DNA of 64,000 nt from an uncultured Flavobacteriales bacterium (GTDB taxonomy: Bacteria; Bacteroidota; Bacteroidia; Flavobacteriales; Crocinitomicaceae): positions 62,001-126,000 of the forward strand of contig CAMLRS010000007.1 in NCBI GenBank assembly GCA_946482515.1. Reading direction: 5' to 3'. Both the position numbers and the translations under genes were made by a program. This document shows, piece by piece, positions 1 through 8,044 of the stretch. The notes beneath the pieces are model-generated. The model made no database searches. It was not told where the DNA came from and saw nothing but the letters and a program-made list of their open reading frames with translations. How positions within the stretch are numbered: the stretch's first letter is position 1; the number at the start of each line of letters is the position of its first letter.

Positions 1-111
1 ATAAAGGTGATGATAATGCAGATCGAAGCTGCCCGTGTTATTTTTAAGTTATTGACTGCCATGTAAGAAGGTGTTGCATCATAAATGTAAAAAATGCTGT
101 GGGTACACGAC

Positions 112-669
112 CTAAATTGGCATTTTTTGGGAGCCGGTATCCGTTTCGCTCCGTGAATGTCCCGAAAATTCCCAGAAATGCAGCAAGGGAACCGAATTGC
201 CGGATACAGGATCGGTATCCGGAATCGGCACGGCGGCAATATTCCGATCGGTTTGCGGACGCTCGCCGTTGAGTCCGTATTGCATATCGTAATCCTTACC
301 ACCTGGATAACCACCGATGCATATCACCTGTCCTTCTTTTTCCAGGTTGCAATGCGCAACGCCTGCCGGGATCACCAGCACATCGCCTTTTTCCAGGATA
401 ATGGTCTTTCCGTTGTCACCACCCAGGCGAATGGCCGTTTTTCCACGGATACAGCCCAGTACTTCGTGTGTCGTGCTGTGGTAATGATGGTACGAATAAA
501 TACCGGCTTTCCAGTTGTTTCCCCAGCCGTTCCGATGAAAAAGCGCTTTGACTTTCCATGCCCGGAATAGCAGGGGAAGATCGAGTACGTTTTTGTAGTG
601 TAATGCAGGCAGCTGGTTGTTAGGGTAAATTCCGTCGTCGAGTAATGTAATTGCTTTAATCCGTTCCAT
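112..669 (-). CDS. Cupin-domain protein (YjlB-like)
   Basis: A 185-residue single-domain cupin. The first cupin motif is visible as H62-x-H64 with E69 and G75, the second as GDVLVIPAGVAH ending at H106, so a metal-binding beta-barrel with three His and one Glu is expected. The sequence resembles the Bacillus YjlB group, whose function is unknown; cytoplasmic, since no signal peptide is seen. It starts inside the last codons of the upstream yihY-like gene (14 bp overlap), so the two are probably co-transcribed. The C-terminal 40 residues are polar and probably disordered. Substrate cannot be inferred. Confidence 0.85.
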   Translation of the reverse strand: MERIKAITLLDDGIYPNNQLPALHYKNVLDLPLLFRAWKVKALFHRNGWGNNWKAGIYSYHHYHSTTHEVLGCIRGKTAIRLGGDNGKTIILEKGDVLVIPAGVAHCNLEKEGQVICIGGYPGGKDYDMQYGLNGERPQTDRNIAAVPIPDTDPVSGNSVPLLHFWEFSGHSRSETDTGSQKMPI

Positions 670-1630
670 TGTTCTTTTTCTTCTTAACTGTTACGTGTTC
701 TTTCTCCTGCACGGTCATTTTTCCTGTTTCGACTACGACTTGCTGTATGGTCACTGCGTAGGCGTTGGGGTGAATCTGCGCACCGTATCTCACGGCATAG
801 GCTTTGGTGTATTCGGCGCCGAGGTACAGGATCACGGAAGAATAGTAGACCCAGACCAGCAATACGACCAGCGAGCCGGCGGCGCCGTATGTGCTGCCCA
901 CTTTGGTTTGTGTGATGTACAGTGAAATCCCGAATTTCCCGAGCATGAACAGAATGGCTGTTACCAGCGCACCGGCAAACACATCGCGCCAGCGGATGCG
1001 GGCATCGGGCAATACCCTGAAAATCGTAGCGAAAATAAGCGTACTGATGCCCAGCGAAAGCGCCAGGTTCACGATGTATAAAACAGGAACCGCCAGACCC
1101 GGAAAGTGTTCGCTCAGACTGTTGCTGAGTCCTTCGATGAGCGAGGTGATGATGAGGGAAACCAGCAGCAGGAATCCGAGGCTTACGATCACCGAAAACG
1201 ACAGAAAGCGGTTCTTGAGATACTTCAGCCAGCCGCGCTTCGGTTTGGGCATAATGCCCCAGATCGTATTGATCGAATCCTGGATTTCCGCAAACATACT
1301 GGTAGCACCGATAAGCAGGATTCCACCACCGATCAGGATGGCAAAGCCGCTTTCACCACTGATGGAGGCATTCCGGATGACTTCTTCGAGCTGAACGGCT
1401 GAATCTTTTCCGATAAATTCGCGCAACACACCGTAAACTTCTCCTTCGATGGCTTCGCGACCGAGAAACAGGCTGCAGAGCGAGATGATAACGATCAGCA
1501 GCGGCCCCATGGAAAACACGGTATAATAGGCCAATGCGGCGCTCAGCTTCATCACTTTATGTTCGGAAAAGCCGTGAAAAGTGTCCTTCAGCAGCTGCCA
1601 GATTTCCCGAAAGCGGAATACTCTTTTCAT
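656..1630 (-). CDS. YihY/virulence factor BrkB family membrane protein
   Basis: 324 residues with about six hydrophobic segments and the YihY/BrkB signature near the N terminus (KLSAALAYYTVFSMGPLL) followed by the Gly-rich segment around residue 105 and the GSxxxxLLWVYYSS-type last helix (LVVLLVWVYYSSVILYLGAEYT). Family members are inner-membrane proteins of uncertain function, once misnamed ribonuclease BN. The last about 40 residues are cytoplasmic, Lys/Glu-rich. First gene of a two-gene unit with the cupin, whose start it overlaps. Identification of the family is firm; the role is unknown. Confidence 0.93.
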   Translation of the reverse strand: MKRVFRFREIWQLLKDTFHGFSEHKVMKLSAALAYYTVFSMGPLLIVIISLCSLFLGREAIEGEVYGVLREFIGKDSAVQLEEVIRNASISGESGFAILIGGGILLIGATSMFAEIQDSINTIWGIMPKPKRGWLKYLKNRFLSFSVIVSLGFLLLVSLIITSLIEGLSNSLSEHFPGLAVPVLYIVNLALSLGISTLIFATIFRVLPDARIRWRDVFAGALVTAILFMLGKFGISLYITQTKVGSTYGAAGSLVVLLVWVYYSSVILYLGAEYTKAYAVRYGAQIHPNAYAVTIQQVVVETGKMTVQEKEHVTVKKKKNNGTD

Positions 1631-1711
1631 AATGGATTGTTATTCAGTGAAAATTAGCGGGTTAGCGAACCAGGAATCGCCAATAAAGATCAAAAAAACT
1701 TAATAATCGTT

Positions 1712-1798
1712 AGAGTTGGCGGGTTGCAGGGTTGGTGAGTTTTTGAGTTGGTGGGTTGAAGAGTTTCTGAGTTGATGAGTTGATGGGTTGAAGAGAGA
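1712..1798. repeat. Degenerate GAGTTG/GGGTTG tract
   Basis: About 85 bp made of imperfect repeats of GAGTTGATGAGTTGATGGG type. Similar tracts occur at 20478-20512, 46403-46450 and 47405-47465. Non-coding; lies between yihY-like and tRNA-Ser. Confidence 0.6.
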
Positions 1799-1843
1799 AA
1801 GTGGTATAAACAAAAAATCCGGCTCAAATTGAACCGGATTTTG

Positions 1844-1930
1844 CAGAGAGGAAGAGATTCGAACTCTCGATACAGTTACCCGTATACTACCTTTCCAGGG
1901 TAGCTCCTTCAACCACTCGGACACCTCTCT
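1844..1930 (-). tRNA. tRNA-Ser (anticodon GGA)
   Basis: 87 nt on the minus strand. The acceptor stem AGAGAGG pairs with CCTCTCT and is followed by discriminator G; CCA is not encoded. The anticodon stem CTACC/GGTAG encloses the loop CTGGAAA, giving anticodon GGA. The T arm carries GTTCGAAT and a long variable arm is present (TATACGGGTAACTGTA), as required for a class II tRNA. It decodes UCC/UCU. A broken copy of its 5' half lies just upstream at 1962-2000. Confidence 0.95.
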
Positions 1931-1961
1931 ATTTGGTTGTTTTTTAGATTGGTAAGAAGAA

Positions 1962-2000
1962 GTAGCTCCTTCAATCCGCCGCGGCGGAACACCTCTCTAT
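1962..2000 (-). pseudogene. tRNA-Ser 5'-half fragment carrying a palindrome
   Basis: The 13 bases GTAGCTCCTTCAA (1962-1974) and the 12 bases ACACCTCTCTAT (1989-2000) match the 5' half of the adjacent tRNA-Ser exactly. The 8 bases between them in the intact tRNA (D-arm, CCACTCGG on the plus strand) are replaced by the 14-bp palindrome TCCGCCGCGGCGGA (1975-1988). The fragment lacks the anticodon loop, variable arm and T arm and cannot be a tRNA. Confidence 0.8.
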
Positions 2001-2168
2001 CTGCAATAGCAGGTGGCAAAGATAATATATTTTTCAATGATGACGCAGCATCCCTAAAAAAGACCAGTCAAGCATTTCCACCTGTCAGCGCAATTCCCGT
2101 ATTTGTACGGTTAGAAATATCCCGCCAGTTTCCTAACTTGCTCGGACTAAACGACTAATGCGACTACT

Positions 2169-2381
2169 ATGAAAGCTCTTTTTGTTGTGCTGCTGATGGC
2201 ACTGACATCCGGCAGTATCCCTAACGCTGCAGATGTCTATCACTGTGATAGCCCCGATGCTAAAAAATACCATCTGACGGACAATTGTCGCGGCCTCAAT
2301 GCCTGCAAGCACGAAATAAAGCCCATTTCGCTCGCGAATGCAAAAGCCAGAGGTCTGACGCTGTGCGGGTGGGAAGATTAG
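2169..2381 (+). CDS. Small secreted Cys-containing protein
   Basis: 70 residues with a clear signal peptide (MKALFVVLLMALTSGSIPNA). The mature part has the pattern YHLTDNCRGL...CKHEI...ANAKARGLTLCGWED, with three Cys/His-rich positions; this YHxxxxC...LxxC arrangement is conserved in small Bacteroidota proteins and resembles the metal-binding strip seen in nuclease- and Ada-associated C-terminal tails. Function unknown. Its stop codon overlaps the stop of the convergent membrane protein by 4 bp (shared TTAG). A TATTTG-type sequence at about 2100 may be the promoter. Confidence 0.75.
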   Translation: MKALFVVLLMALTSGSIPNAADVYHCDSPDAKKYHLTDNCRGLNACKHEIKPISLANAKARGLTLCGWED

Positions 2382-3124
2382 CCGGATTTTTTCCGCCTGA
2401 AGGTTTCGCCTTTCACCAGCCACGACGTTCCGAACAGGAACAGGCAAAACGTTTCTCCCCAGAAAATGAGCGAATGTTCGGTATAGAACGGTTTGTAGGC
2501 TTCGTTGAAAAAAGGTGGGGCCATCGCCACTATGAGCACCAGCATGCCGATACCGGAAAAGCGATAAGTGAACGTTTCAAAAGGACTGGGCTCGCCTTTC
2601 GTGAACTGGAAAATCGACATGATGGCCAGGCAAACCAGGAAAATGATTGCGCAGACGTAGTGCATCGTTCCCACGTTTTCGCTAAGCGCAGCTGGGATGA
2701 TCCTGTACGGGCCGCCCTCCAGCTGATCAAGTGGAATAATTGTGCCTGGATGTGATGCCAGCACCAGGTTGTGCGCACGGATCGGGATGTCGGAGTAATA
2801 AGTCGTTGGCAGAAAAGCAACCGCAAAGCCCATTAATCCTGCCACATTGGTGATCCATCTGTCCCAGTTGTCGTAACCATTATAGGTGATCAGGAACCCG
2901 GCAATGAGGCTGAGAATAATGACAAAAACTTCGCGCAGCCCGGTGTGATAATAGGCGCTGATAGAAGCTTCCATCCGACCATTGTAAGCATATCCCAGAC
3001 AAAGAAGGAGAACAGGCAGTCCTATCCCGAGCAAACCCAGGAACCGGCGAAGCATAAGGTAACTGATGACGAGCTTGTTTTCGTCTTCTTTGATCTTGCC
3101 GGTAATTTTTGCAGAATCAGGCAT
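2378..3124 (-). CDS. Multi-pass membrane protein of unknown function
   Basis: 248 residues from the ATG at 3124 (MPDSAKITG); the longer frame to 3187 would add a Cys/Phe-rich stretch with no domain. About seven hydrophobic segments. The segment SISAYYHTGLREVFV followed by GYDNWDRWITNVAG and VAFLPTT recalls a widespread bacterial 7-TM family of unknown function. C terminus is basic and cytoplasmic. Monocistronic and convergent with the small secreted protein. Family recognised only by pattern, so no function is proposed. Confidence 0.75.
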   Translation of the reverse strand: MPDSAKITGKIKEDENKLVISYLMLRRFLGLLGIGLPVLLLCLGYAYNGRMEASISAYYHTGLREVFVIILSLIAGFLITYNGYDNWDRWITNVAGLMGFAVAFLPTTYYSDIPIRAHNLVLASHPGTIIPLDQLEGGPYRIIPAALSENVGTMHYVCAIIFLVCLAIMSIFQFTKGEPSPFETFTYRFSGIGMLVLIVAMAPPFFNEAYKPFYTEHSLIFWGETFCLFLFGTSWLVKGETFRRKKSG

Positions 3125-3279
3125 GTGAGTAGTGTTGAAGTTCCCACTAAAGCTACAAAAACAATTGATCGTCTGCCAGGTATTCATTAATTGCTTTTGG
3201 AAGACTGATTTGCGTATAGATTTACAACCTTAAACTATTTTCTGTCATCTTAGCGTTAAGTTCTAATCAAGGTTTGGAG

Positions 3280-3960
3280 ATGAAAAAATTACTGTTTGCT
3301 TTCCTGGCTTCCGTCAGCGTATTGTTAGGTTCCTGTAAGAAAGAAAACAAAGAACCCACCGAATGCAAGACAAACTATGTCGATCAATACGAAGCAGATA
3401 CGATCCAACCATCGCCTTACCTAATGACTTATCCGGGATCGGTCTGGCATTATGACGATGGTTCTACCATCAGTTGTGATGCTTGGGTACAGGCAACAAT
3501 TATTACAGGAGTTTCCCCTTCCTCCTGTGTAACAACCGTTAACAGGACTTTTGCCATAGTACCCAGAACAACAATGGGGAATATATACTTCGATAGTGGG
3601 TTGTATGATCAGGGGATCAATAAAAAAACGGAAAAAAGACAGCTTTTGTCTACTCAATTAGGATTATTTTATAACCAGCCATATAAGTATCCCGATTACT
3701 GGGGAGGATATACAAAGCTGTCAACAGAAGAAGTTCTACCCTCACTGGAAGTAAACGGGGTTACTTATACAGATGTGTTGCATATTCATATGGAGCAGTA
3801 CGTGGGAACCAACAAATATGGTTCTGGTCCGACGATTTATAAAGATTACTGGTATTCGAATGGTGTTGGTCTGATTCGTTGGCTCGCAGATTCTACTTCT
3901 ATGAATGGTGGGCCGGCTATCGAACGCAGTCTGGTAAGTTACACGATTGGCCCTCACTGA
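3280..3960 (+). CDS. Putative lipoprotein, hypothetical
   Basis: 226 residues beginning MKKLLFAFLASVSVLLGSC, a type II signal peptide with lipobox LGSC followed by Lys-Lys, so an outer- or inner-membrane lipoprotein is expected. The mature region is beta-rich and aromatic (many Tyr, Trp), with the pairs DGSTISCDAW and WYSNGVGLIRW suggesting a secreted beta-sheet domain; I do not recognise a family. The ATG at 3280 directly follows a purine-rich GGAG and is preferred over an in-frame TTG at 3274. Lower GC than neighbours. Confidence 0.7.
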   Translation: MKKLLFAFLASVSVLLGSCKKENKEPTECKTNYVDQYEADTIQPSPYLMTYPGSVWHYDDGSTISCDAWVQATIITGVSPSSCVTTVNRTFAIVPRTTMGNIYFDSGLYDQGINKKTEKRQLLSTQLGLFYNQPYKYPDYWGGYTKLSTEEVLPSLEVNGVTYTDVLHIHMEQYVGTNKYGSGPTIYKDYWYSNGVGLIRWLADSTSMNGGPAIERSLVSYTIGPH

Positions 3961-4078
3961 CTTCGACGTCCCCGGTTAATCAGTCAAAGTTACCGCTCAT
4001 CATTTTAACATTTTTTCGTGTACCAGAATCCAAACTTCCGCGTTAATTTGGGTGTACTAATTTTAATATTCAACGGCT

Positions 4079-4273
4079 ATGTTTGAACTAACGAAAAAGA
4101 TCCTGGTACGGGTAAGCTTTGACCCACAGCTCTTTCAGAAGGAGCTGTCAAAAGGCATTCGTTGGATGAAAGACACGGAAGAATTGCAGCGTCTGCGTGA
4201 GTGGTGTATCAAGGAGTTTGGAGTCATCTACCCTTCGATCGTCTACAAAGCGTTCGCGCCTGCGAAAGGTTAG
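4079..4273 (+). CDS. Small conserved Bacteroidota protein
   Basis: 64 residues, MFELTKKILVRVSFDPQLFQKELSKGIRWM..., basic and alpha-helical, no signal peptide. Very similar small proteins are common in Flavobacteriia, with the conserved start MFxLTKKILVxVSFD and a WC..EFG segment; no function known. Followed after 25 bp by a strong rho-independent terminator, which supports it as a real gene. Confidence 0.75.
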   Translation: MFELTKKILVRVSFDPQLFQKELSKGIRWMKDTEELQRLREWCIKEFGVIYPSIVYKAFAPAKG

Positions 4274-4298
4274 TTTCTACACACATAAAAATCGCACT

Positions 4299-4329
4299 TG
4301 CGGCTTCGAAAGGGGCCGCATTTCTTTTT
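4299..4329 (+). terminator. Rho-independent terminator
   Basis: Stem TGCGGC (4299-4304) / GCCGCA (4315-4320), 10-nt loop, then a T-rich run to 4329. Ends the small gene at 4079-4273. Confidence 0.8.
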
Positions 4330-4638
4330 CACCACAAAGGAGCAAAGGTTAATTTACAGGCATACTGCTTAAGGCGGATGAAGTGATTTGTATAATCCTC
4401 CCCCTTCATCCCCCTCCAAAGGGGGAATTGACCACGCCTCCTCCCTTGAGAAGATGAAGCAAAGCTTCTGAAGACGCAGCAGCGACAAACGTTAGTGCGA
4501 AAGCTGCAAGGAGGAATGAGGAGGGTGGCATATCTGTTTCATGAACTAGATACAAAGAGAAACCGCTTTCATCTACAATCCCTGTGCTCTGTTAACAAAC
4601 CCAGCACGACGATGAAATCTTTGCTCCTTTGTGGTGAA
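4328..4638. repeat. TIR element (CACCACAAAGGAGCAAAG), copy 1
   Basis: 311 bp non-coding segment bounded by perfect 20-bp inverted repeats, TTCACCACAAAGGAGCAAAG at 4328-4347 and its complement at 4619-4638. It lies exactly between convergent genes (ends 4273 and 4641). Nested inside are a CCCCCTTCATCCCCCTCC-type repeat (4397-4427) and a 93-bp CTCCTCCCTTGAGAAG element (4437-4529). The left arm continues into GGCATACTGCTTAAGG, found inverted in the right arm of the copy at 59838-60050. No coding potential. Confidence 0.8.
4437..4529. repeat. CTCCTCCCTTGAGAAG element, copy A (nested)
   Basis: Homologous to 36387-36477. Shared parts: CTCCTCCCTTGAGAAG at the left, GAAGACGCA, TAGTGCGAA and GAGGGTGGC at the right. 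At the position where copy B carries TCTGCCGCGGCAGA this copy has another palindrome, GAAGCAAAGCTTC (4456-4468). The ends are partly complementary (CCTCC..GGAGG). Confidence 0.75.
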
Positions 4639-4640
4639 GT

Positions 4641-5111
4641 TTACTCAAACTCAATCAGCACCTCGCCTTTTTCAACCACCTGCTGAGGTTCAACGGCAAT
4701 GGCTTTTACGGTACCGGTTCCTTCGGCTTTGAGCACGTTTTCCATTTTCATGGCTTCGAGGGTCAGGAGCGGATCGCCCGGCTGGACTTCAGAGCCAACG
4801 CTTACTGCAACGCCAACAACGCGGCCCGGCATAGGCGCTTTGAGCTGCTTGAGCTTGCGCACTTTCGGTTTGTCGAGCCCGAGGGAGGCGATGAGCGCGT
4901 CGAGTGGTCCGTCTTTGGAGATTTCAAATACACGGTGATTCAGCTTAATGACGAGCTTGCCTTCTTCCATGCGGTTTTCGATCACTTCGCCGTGGAACAG
5001 CGTGCCGTTGAATTCCAATGAAAAAAAAGTGGCATTTTCCCATTTGAGGGCAACCGCTTCGCTGTTCGGTCCGAGGCTTACACCATCTATTTTCCACTGT
5101 GCCGTTTCCAT
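4641..5111 (-). CDS. Biotin carboxyl carrier protein domain (acyl-CoA carboxylase biotin subunit)
   Basis: 156 residues. The C-terminal half is a biotinyl/lipoyl domain with the biotinylation motif EAMKMEN, the modified Lys in AMKM, preceded by MPGRVVGVAVSVGSEVQPGDPLL. The N-terminal half (METAQWKIDG...) is a short beta-rich linker as in BCCP partners of propionyl/methylmalonyl-type carboxylases or oxaloacetate decarboxylase gamma/alpha fusions. It should carry CO2 between a biotin carboxylase and a carboxyltransferase, neither of which is in this window. The full-length accC-type partner is absent next to it, so the exact substrate is open. Confidence 0.85.
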   Translation of the reverse strand: METAQWKIDGVSLGPNSEAVALKWENATFFSLEFNGTLFHGEVIENRMEEGKLVIKLNHRVFEISKDGPLDALIASLGLDKPKVRKLKQLKAPMPGRVVGVAVSVGSEVQPGDPLLTLEAMKMENVLKAEGTGTVKAIAVEPQQVVEKGEVLIEFE

Positions 5112-5258
5112 TTGTGTATTATTTGCGGCAATAATACGAACTATTCGTCCATCCGACCTATTTTTTTGCGCTAAAAAACAAGCAATTCGTTCTTTTGTAT
5201 TGGTATATTCAAAACCTGGAAATCACTCGTCGGTTTCCACATTTATTAGTTGCTGAAA

Positions 5259-7883
5259 ATGAAAAAGATTTTTTTACCGGTTGCCATTGCCATTGCCGTA
5301 GGAACCGTTGGCTGTAAGCCGCAACCAAAGGAAGAAACGGTGATCGTAAGCGAAACGGTGAAGACTTCCGGCGAATCCGATTTATTCGTTCCGGTAGAAT
5401 CCAACGTTTACCGGGCTACCGAAACAGTACAAACGGATCTTGTTTCAACCAAACTGGAAGTTTCCTTCGACTGGGCAAATTCACAGCTGAAAGGAAAAGA
5501 AACGCTGACCGCCAAGCCGCATTTTTACCCAAAAAACCAGCTCATCCTCGATGCAAAAAGCATGGAGATCAAATCCGTGATACTTGGTGGAAAACCGCTG
5601 AAGTTCACTTACGCTGACGACGTGTTGACCATCGAGCTGGATAAAACCTACAAACGCGATGAGCACTACACCGTGGTGATCGATTACATCGCCAAGCCGG
5701 AAGAGCGCGCAGCAGGCGGAAGTGCAGCCATTACCAGCGATAAAGGATTGTACTTCATCAACCCGAAAGGCGATGATCCGTCGAAAATGCCGCAGATCTG
5801 GACACAAGGTGAAACCGAAGCCAGCTCCGTCTGGTTCCCGACCATCGATTCGCCGAATGCGAAAACGACGCAGGAAATGTTCATCACCGTCGATGATAAA
5901 TACGTTACGCTTTCGAACGGGAAACTGCTCGATTCTAAGAAAAACGCAGATGGAACGCGCACCGATCACTGGAAGCAGGATTTGCCGCACGCGCCGTACC
6001 TGTTCATGATGGGCGTTGGTGAATTTAAAGTGGTGAAAGATACCTACAAGCGCCCTGACGGTACGACCATGGAGGTGAACTACTATGTAGAACCGGCCTG
6101 GGAACAATATGCGCGCGCCATTTTCGGGGAAACGCCGAAGATGATCGAATACTTTTCCCGCATCACTGGCGTGGAATATCCGTGGGATAAATACAGCCAG
6201 ATCATTGTGCGCGATTACGTATCCGGTGCGATGGAAAATACCGGCGCCGTTGTGTTCGGGGATTTCACCTATAAAACCGACCGTGAGCTGCTCGACGGCA
6301 ACGACCAGGCGACAATCGCACACGAGCTTTTCCACCACTGGTTTGGGGATCTCGTAACGGCTGAATCGTGGTCGAACCTTACCTTGAACGAATCCTGGGC
6401 GAACTACTCCCAGTACCTGTGGGACGAGTACCGTTTCGGTATCGATGAAGCCGATTACCAGGCCATCCAGGAAGCTGACGGTTACTACCAGACCGCCGCA
6501 CAGGCCGGCTACCACGACCTCGTTTGGTTCGAATACAACTCACAGGAAGAGATGTTCGACGGCCATTCCTACAACAAAGGCGGCCGCATTTTGCATATGC
6601 TGCGCAATTACCTCGGCGATGAAGCCTTCTTTGCCGGCGTGAAAAAATACCTGAAAGAAAATGCCTACAAACCGGCTGAATTCCACCAGCTGCGTTTAGC
6701 GTTCGAGGACGTTTCCGGTGAAGACCTCAACTGGTTCTTCAACCAGTGGTACCTGGCTTCCGGTCACCCGATCCTGACGATCAACCACAGCATTGCTGAC
6801 GGAAAAGCCGTGATCGACGTGGAGCAAACACAGGATTTCAATGAATTCCCCGTATTCAAATTGCCGGTGAACGTGACTGTGTTCGACGACAACGGAGCGA
6901 CCGTTCACCGCGTATGGATCGATAAGATCAGCAACCATTTCGAATTCCCGTATTCCGGGACGTTGAAAAACGTACTCTTCGATACCGAGCAGATGCTGCT
7001 GGCGAAGAAAACCGAAGAAAAAGATCCGGCGTTCTACCTTCACCAGTACTACAACGGCAAGCGTTATGCAGCCCGACTCGACGGACTCGTGAACGGATTG
7101 AAAGTGAAAACTCCGGAAGCGGAAAAGCTTATTCTCGACGCAATGAAAGACCCGTTCTGGGATATCCGCCAGACGGCATTGAGCAAATTCACACGCTTGA
7201 AAGATGCTAACAAAACTGCCGGAATTGCCGAAGTACGCAAGATCGCCGTTTCGGATTCCGTATCCAGCGTACGCTCAGCCGCAATCACCGTATTGTCTTC
7301 ACAGCTTTCCGTAACGGAATTGCAGCCTATCCTGGAAGAACGGATCGCCAATGATCGTTCCTATACGGTCGTGACAAAAGCGCTGACCGAATTGAACAAG
7401 ATCGATCCGCACCGCGCAATGGTCCTGGCCAAAGGTCTCGAAAACGAACCGGCCAGCAGCATGCTCGTGGGAATTGCGAAAATCTACAGCGCGAATGGTG
7501 GCCCGGAACAATACCCATTTTTCGAACGTATTCTGACCACCAATAAGCTCCAGGACTTTGATGGCATCAGCGGATTGAATTCCTTTACGATCTACATCAG
7601 CAACCAGGAAGACCTGGTCCTGGCGAAGAAATCCATTTCCGTTTACCGCTACCAGGCTGAAAACGGAGGCTTGTACATCCAGATGTTCATTCCGCAGATC
7701 AGCGAATACCTCGTGGATCACTTCAACCAGCGCATTGCCGGTTACCAGCAGGAAGAAGCCGAAGCGAAAAAAGCCGGAAATGCTCACGCTGCCGATGCGG
7801 CCCGCGCTAAAGTATCCGAAGCAGAAGCCCTCATCCGCGACCTTAAGGCATTAGTGCCGCAGGAAACAGAAGGCGGACATTGA
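5259..7883 (+). CDS. M1 family aminopeptidase, lipoprotein
   Basis: 874 residues from the ATG at 5259. The N terminus MKKIFLPVAIAIAVGTVGC is a lipoprotein signal (lipobox VGC). M1 signatures: GAMENTG substrate-binding loop around residue 325, zinc motif HELFHHWFGDLVTAESWSNL around 355 and the second Glu in LNESWANY. So it is a zinc aminopeptidase trimming N-terminal residues from peptides, in the periplasm or at the cell surface. The C-terminal 270 residues form HEAT-like helical repeats, ending in a Glu/Ala-rich coiled segment. An intrinsic terminator follows at 7910-7940. The start lies in a divergent promoter region shared with the BCCP gene. Confidence 0.95.
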   Translation: MKKIFLPVAIAIAVGTVGCKPQPKEETVIVSETVKTSGESDLFVPVESNVYRATETVQTDLVSTKLEVSFDWANSQLKGKETLTAKPHFYPKNQLILDAKSMEIKSVILGGKPLKFTYADDVLTIELDKTYKRDEHYTVVIDYIAKPEERAAGGSAAITSDKGLYFINPKGDDPSKMPQIWTQGETEASSVWFPTIDSPNAKTTQEMFITVDDKYVTLSNGKLLDSKKNADGTRTDHWKQDLPHAPYLFMMGVGEFKVVKDTYKRPDGTTMEVNYYVEPAWEQYARAIFGETPKMIEYFSRITGVEYPWDKYSQIIVRDYVSGAMENTGAVVFGDFTYKTDRELLDGNDQATIAHELFHHWFGDLVTAESWSNLTLNESWANYSQYLWDEYRFGIDEADYQAIQEADGYYQTAAQAGYHDLVWFEYNSQEEMFDGHSYNKGGRILHMLRNYLGDEAFFAGVKKYLKENAYKPAEFHQLRLAFEDVSGEDLNWFFNQWYLASGHPILTINHSIADGKAVIDVEQTQDFNEFPVFKLPVNVTVFDDNGATVHRVWIDKISNHFEFPYSGTLKNVLFDTEQMLLAKKTEEKDPAFYLHQYYNGKRYAARLDGLVNGLKVKTPEAEKLILDAMKDPFWDIRQTALSKFTRLKDANKTAGIAEVRKIAVSDSVSSVRSAAITVLSSQLSVTELQPILEERIANDRSYTVVTKALTELNKIDPHRAMVLAKGLENEPASSMLVGIAKIYSANGGPEQYPFFERILTTNKLQDFDGISGLNSFTIYISNQEDLVLAKKSISVYRYQAENGGLYIQMFIPQISEYLVDHFNQRIAGYQQEEAEAKKAGNAHAADAARAKVSEAEALIRDLKALVPQETEGGH

Positions 7884-7909
7884 TCGATATAACAATCACA
7901 TTATAGAAC

Positions 7910-7940
7910 AAAGGGATGGCGAAAGTCGTCCCTTTTCTTT
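7910..7940 (+). terminator. Rho-independent terminator after M1 peptidase
   Basis: Stem AAAGGGA (7910-7916) / TCCCTTT (7929-7935) followed by TCTTT. Confidence 0.8.
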
Positions 7941-8044
7941 TCCCTAAAAAATCCGATTGCTGTTTCGTTGTGTCAAATTTTAGCAGGATTTCGGCGTTTA
8001 TACACCACAAACTGTAAATTCGCACTTCTAAAAAGTACAACTAC

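Noticed and set aside
1..111. Open frames running in from the left edge
   Set aside because: Two short plus-strand frames reach the edge but neither has recognisable similarity; at most 22 codons are visible.
1700..1924. A 74-residue minus-strand frame across the GAGTTG tract and tRNA-Ser
   Set aside because: It translates the tRNA and low-complexity repeat (NPSTHQL-type); not a gene.
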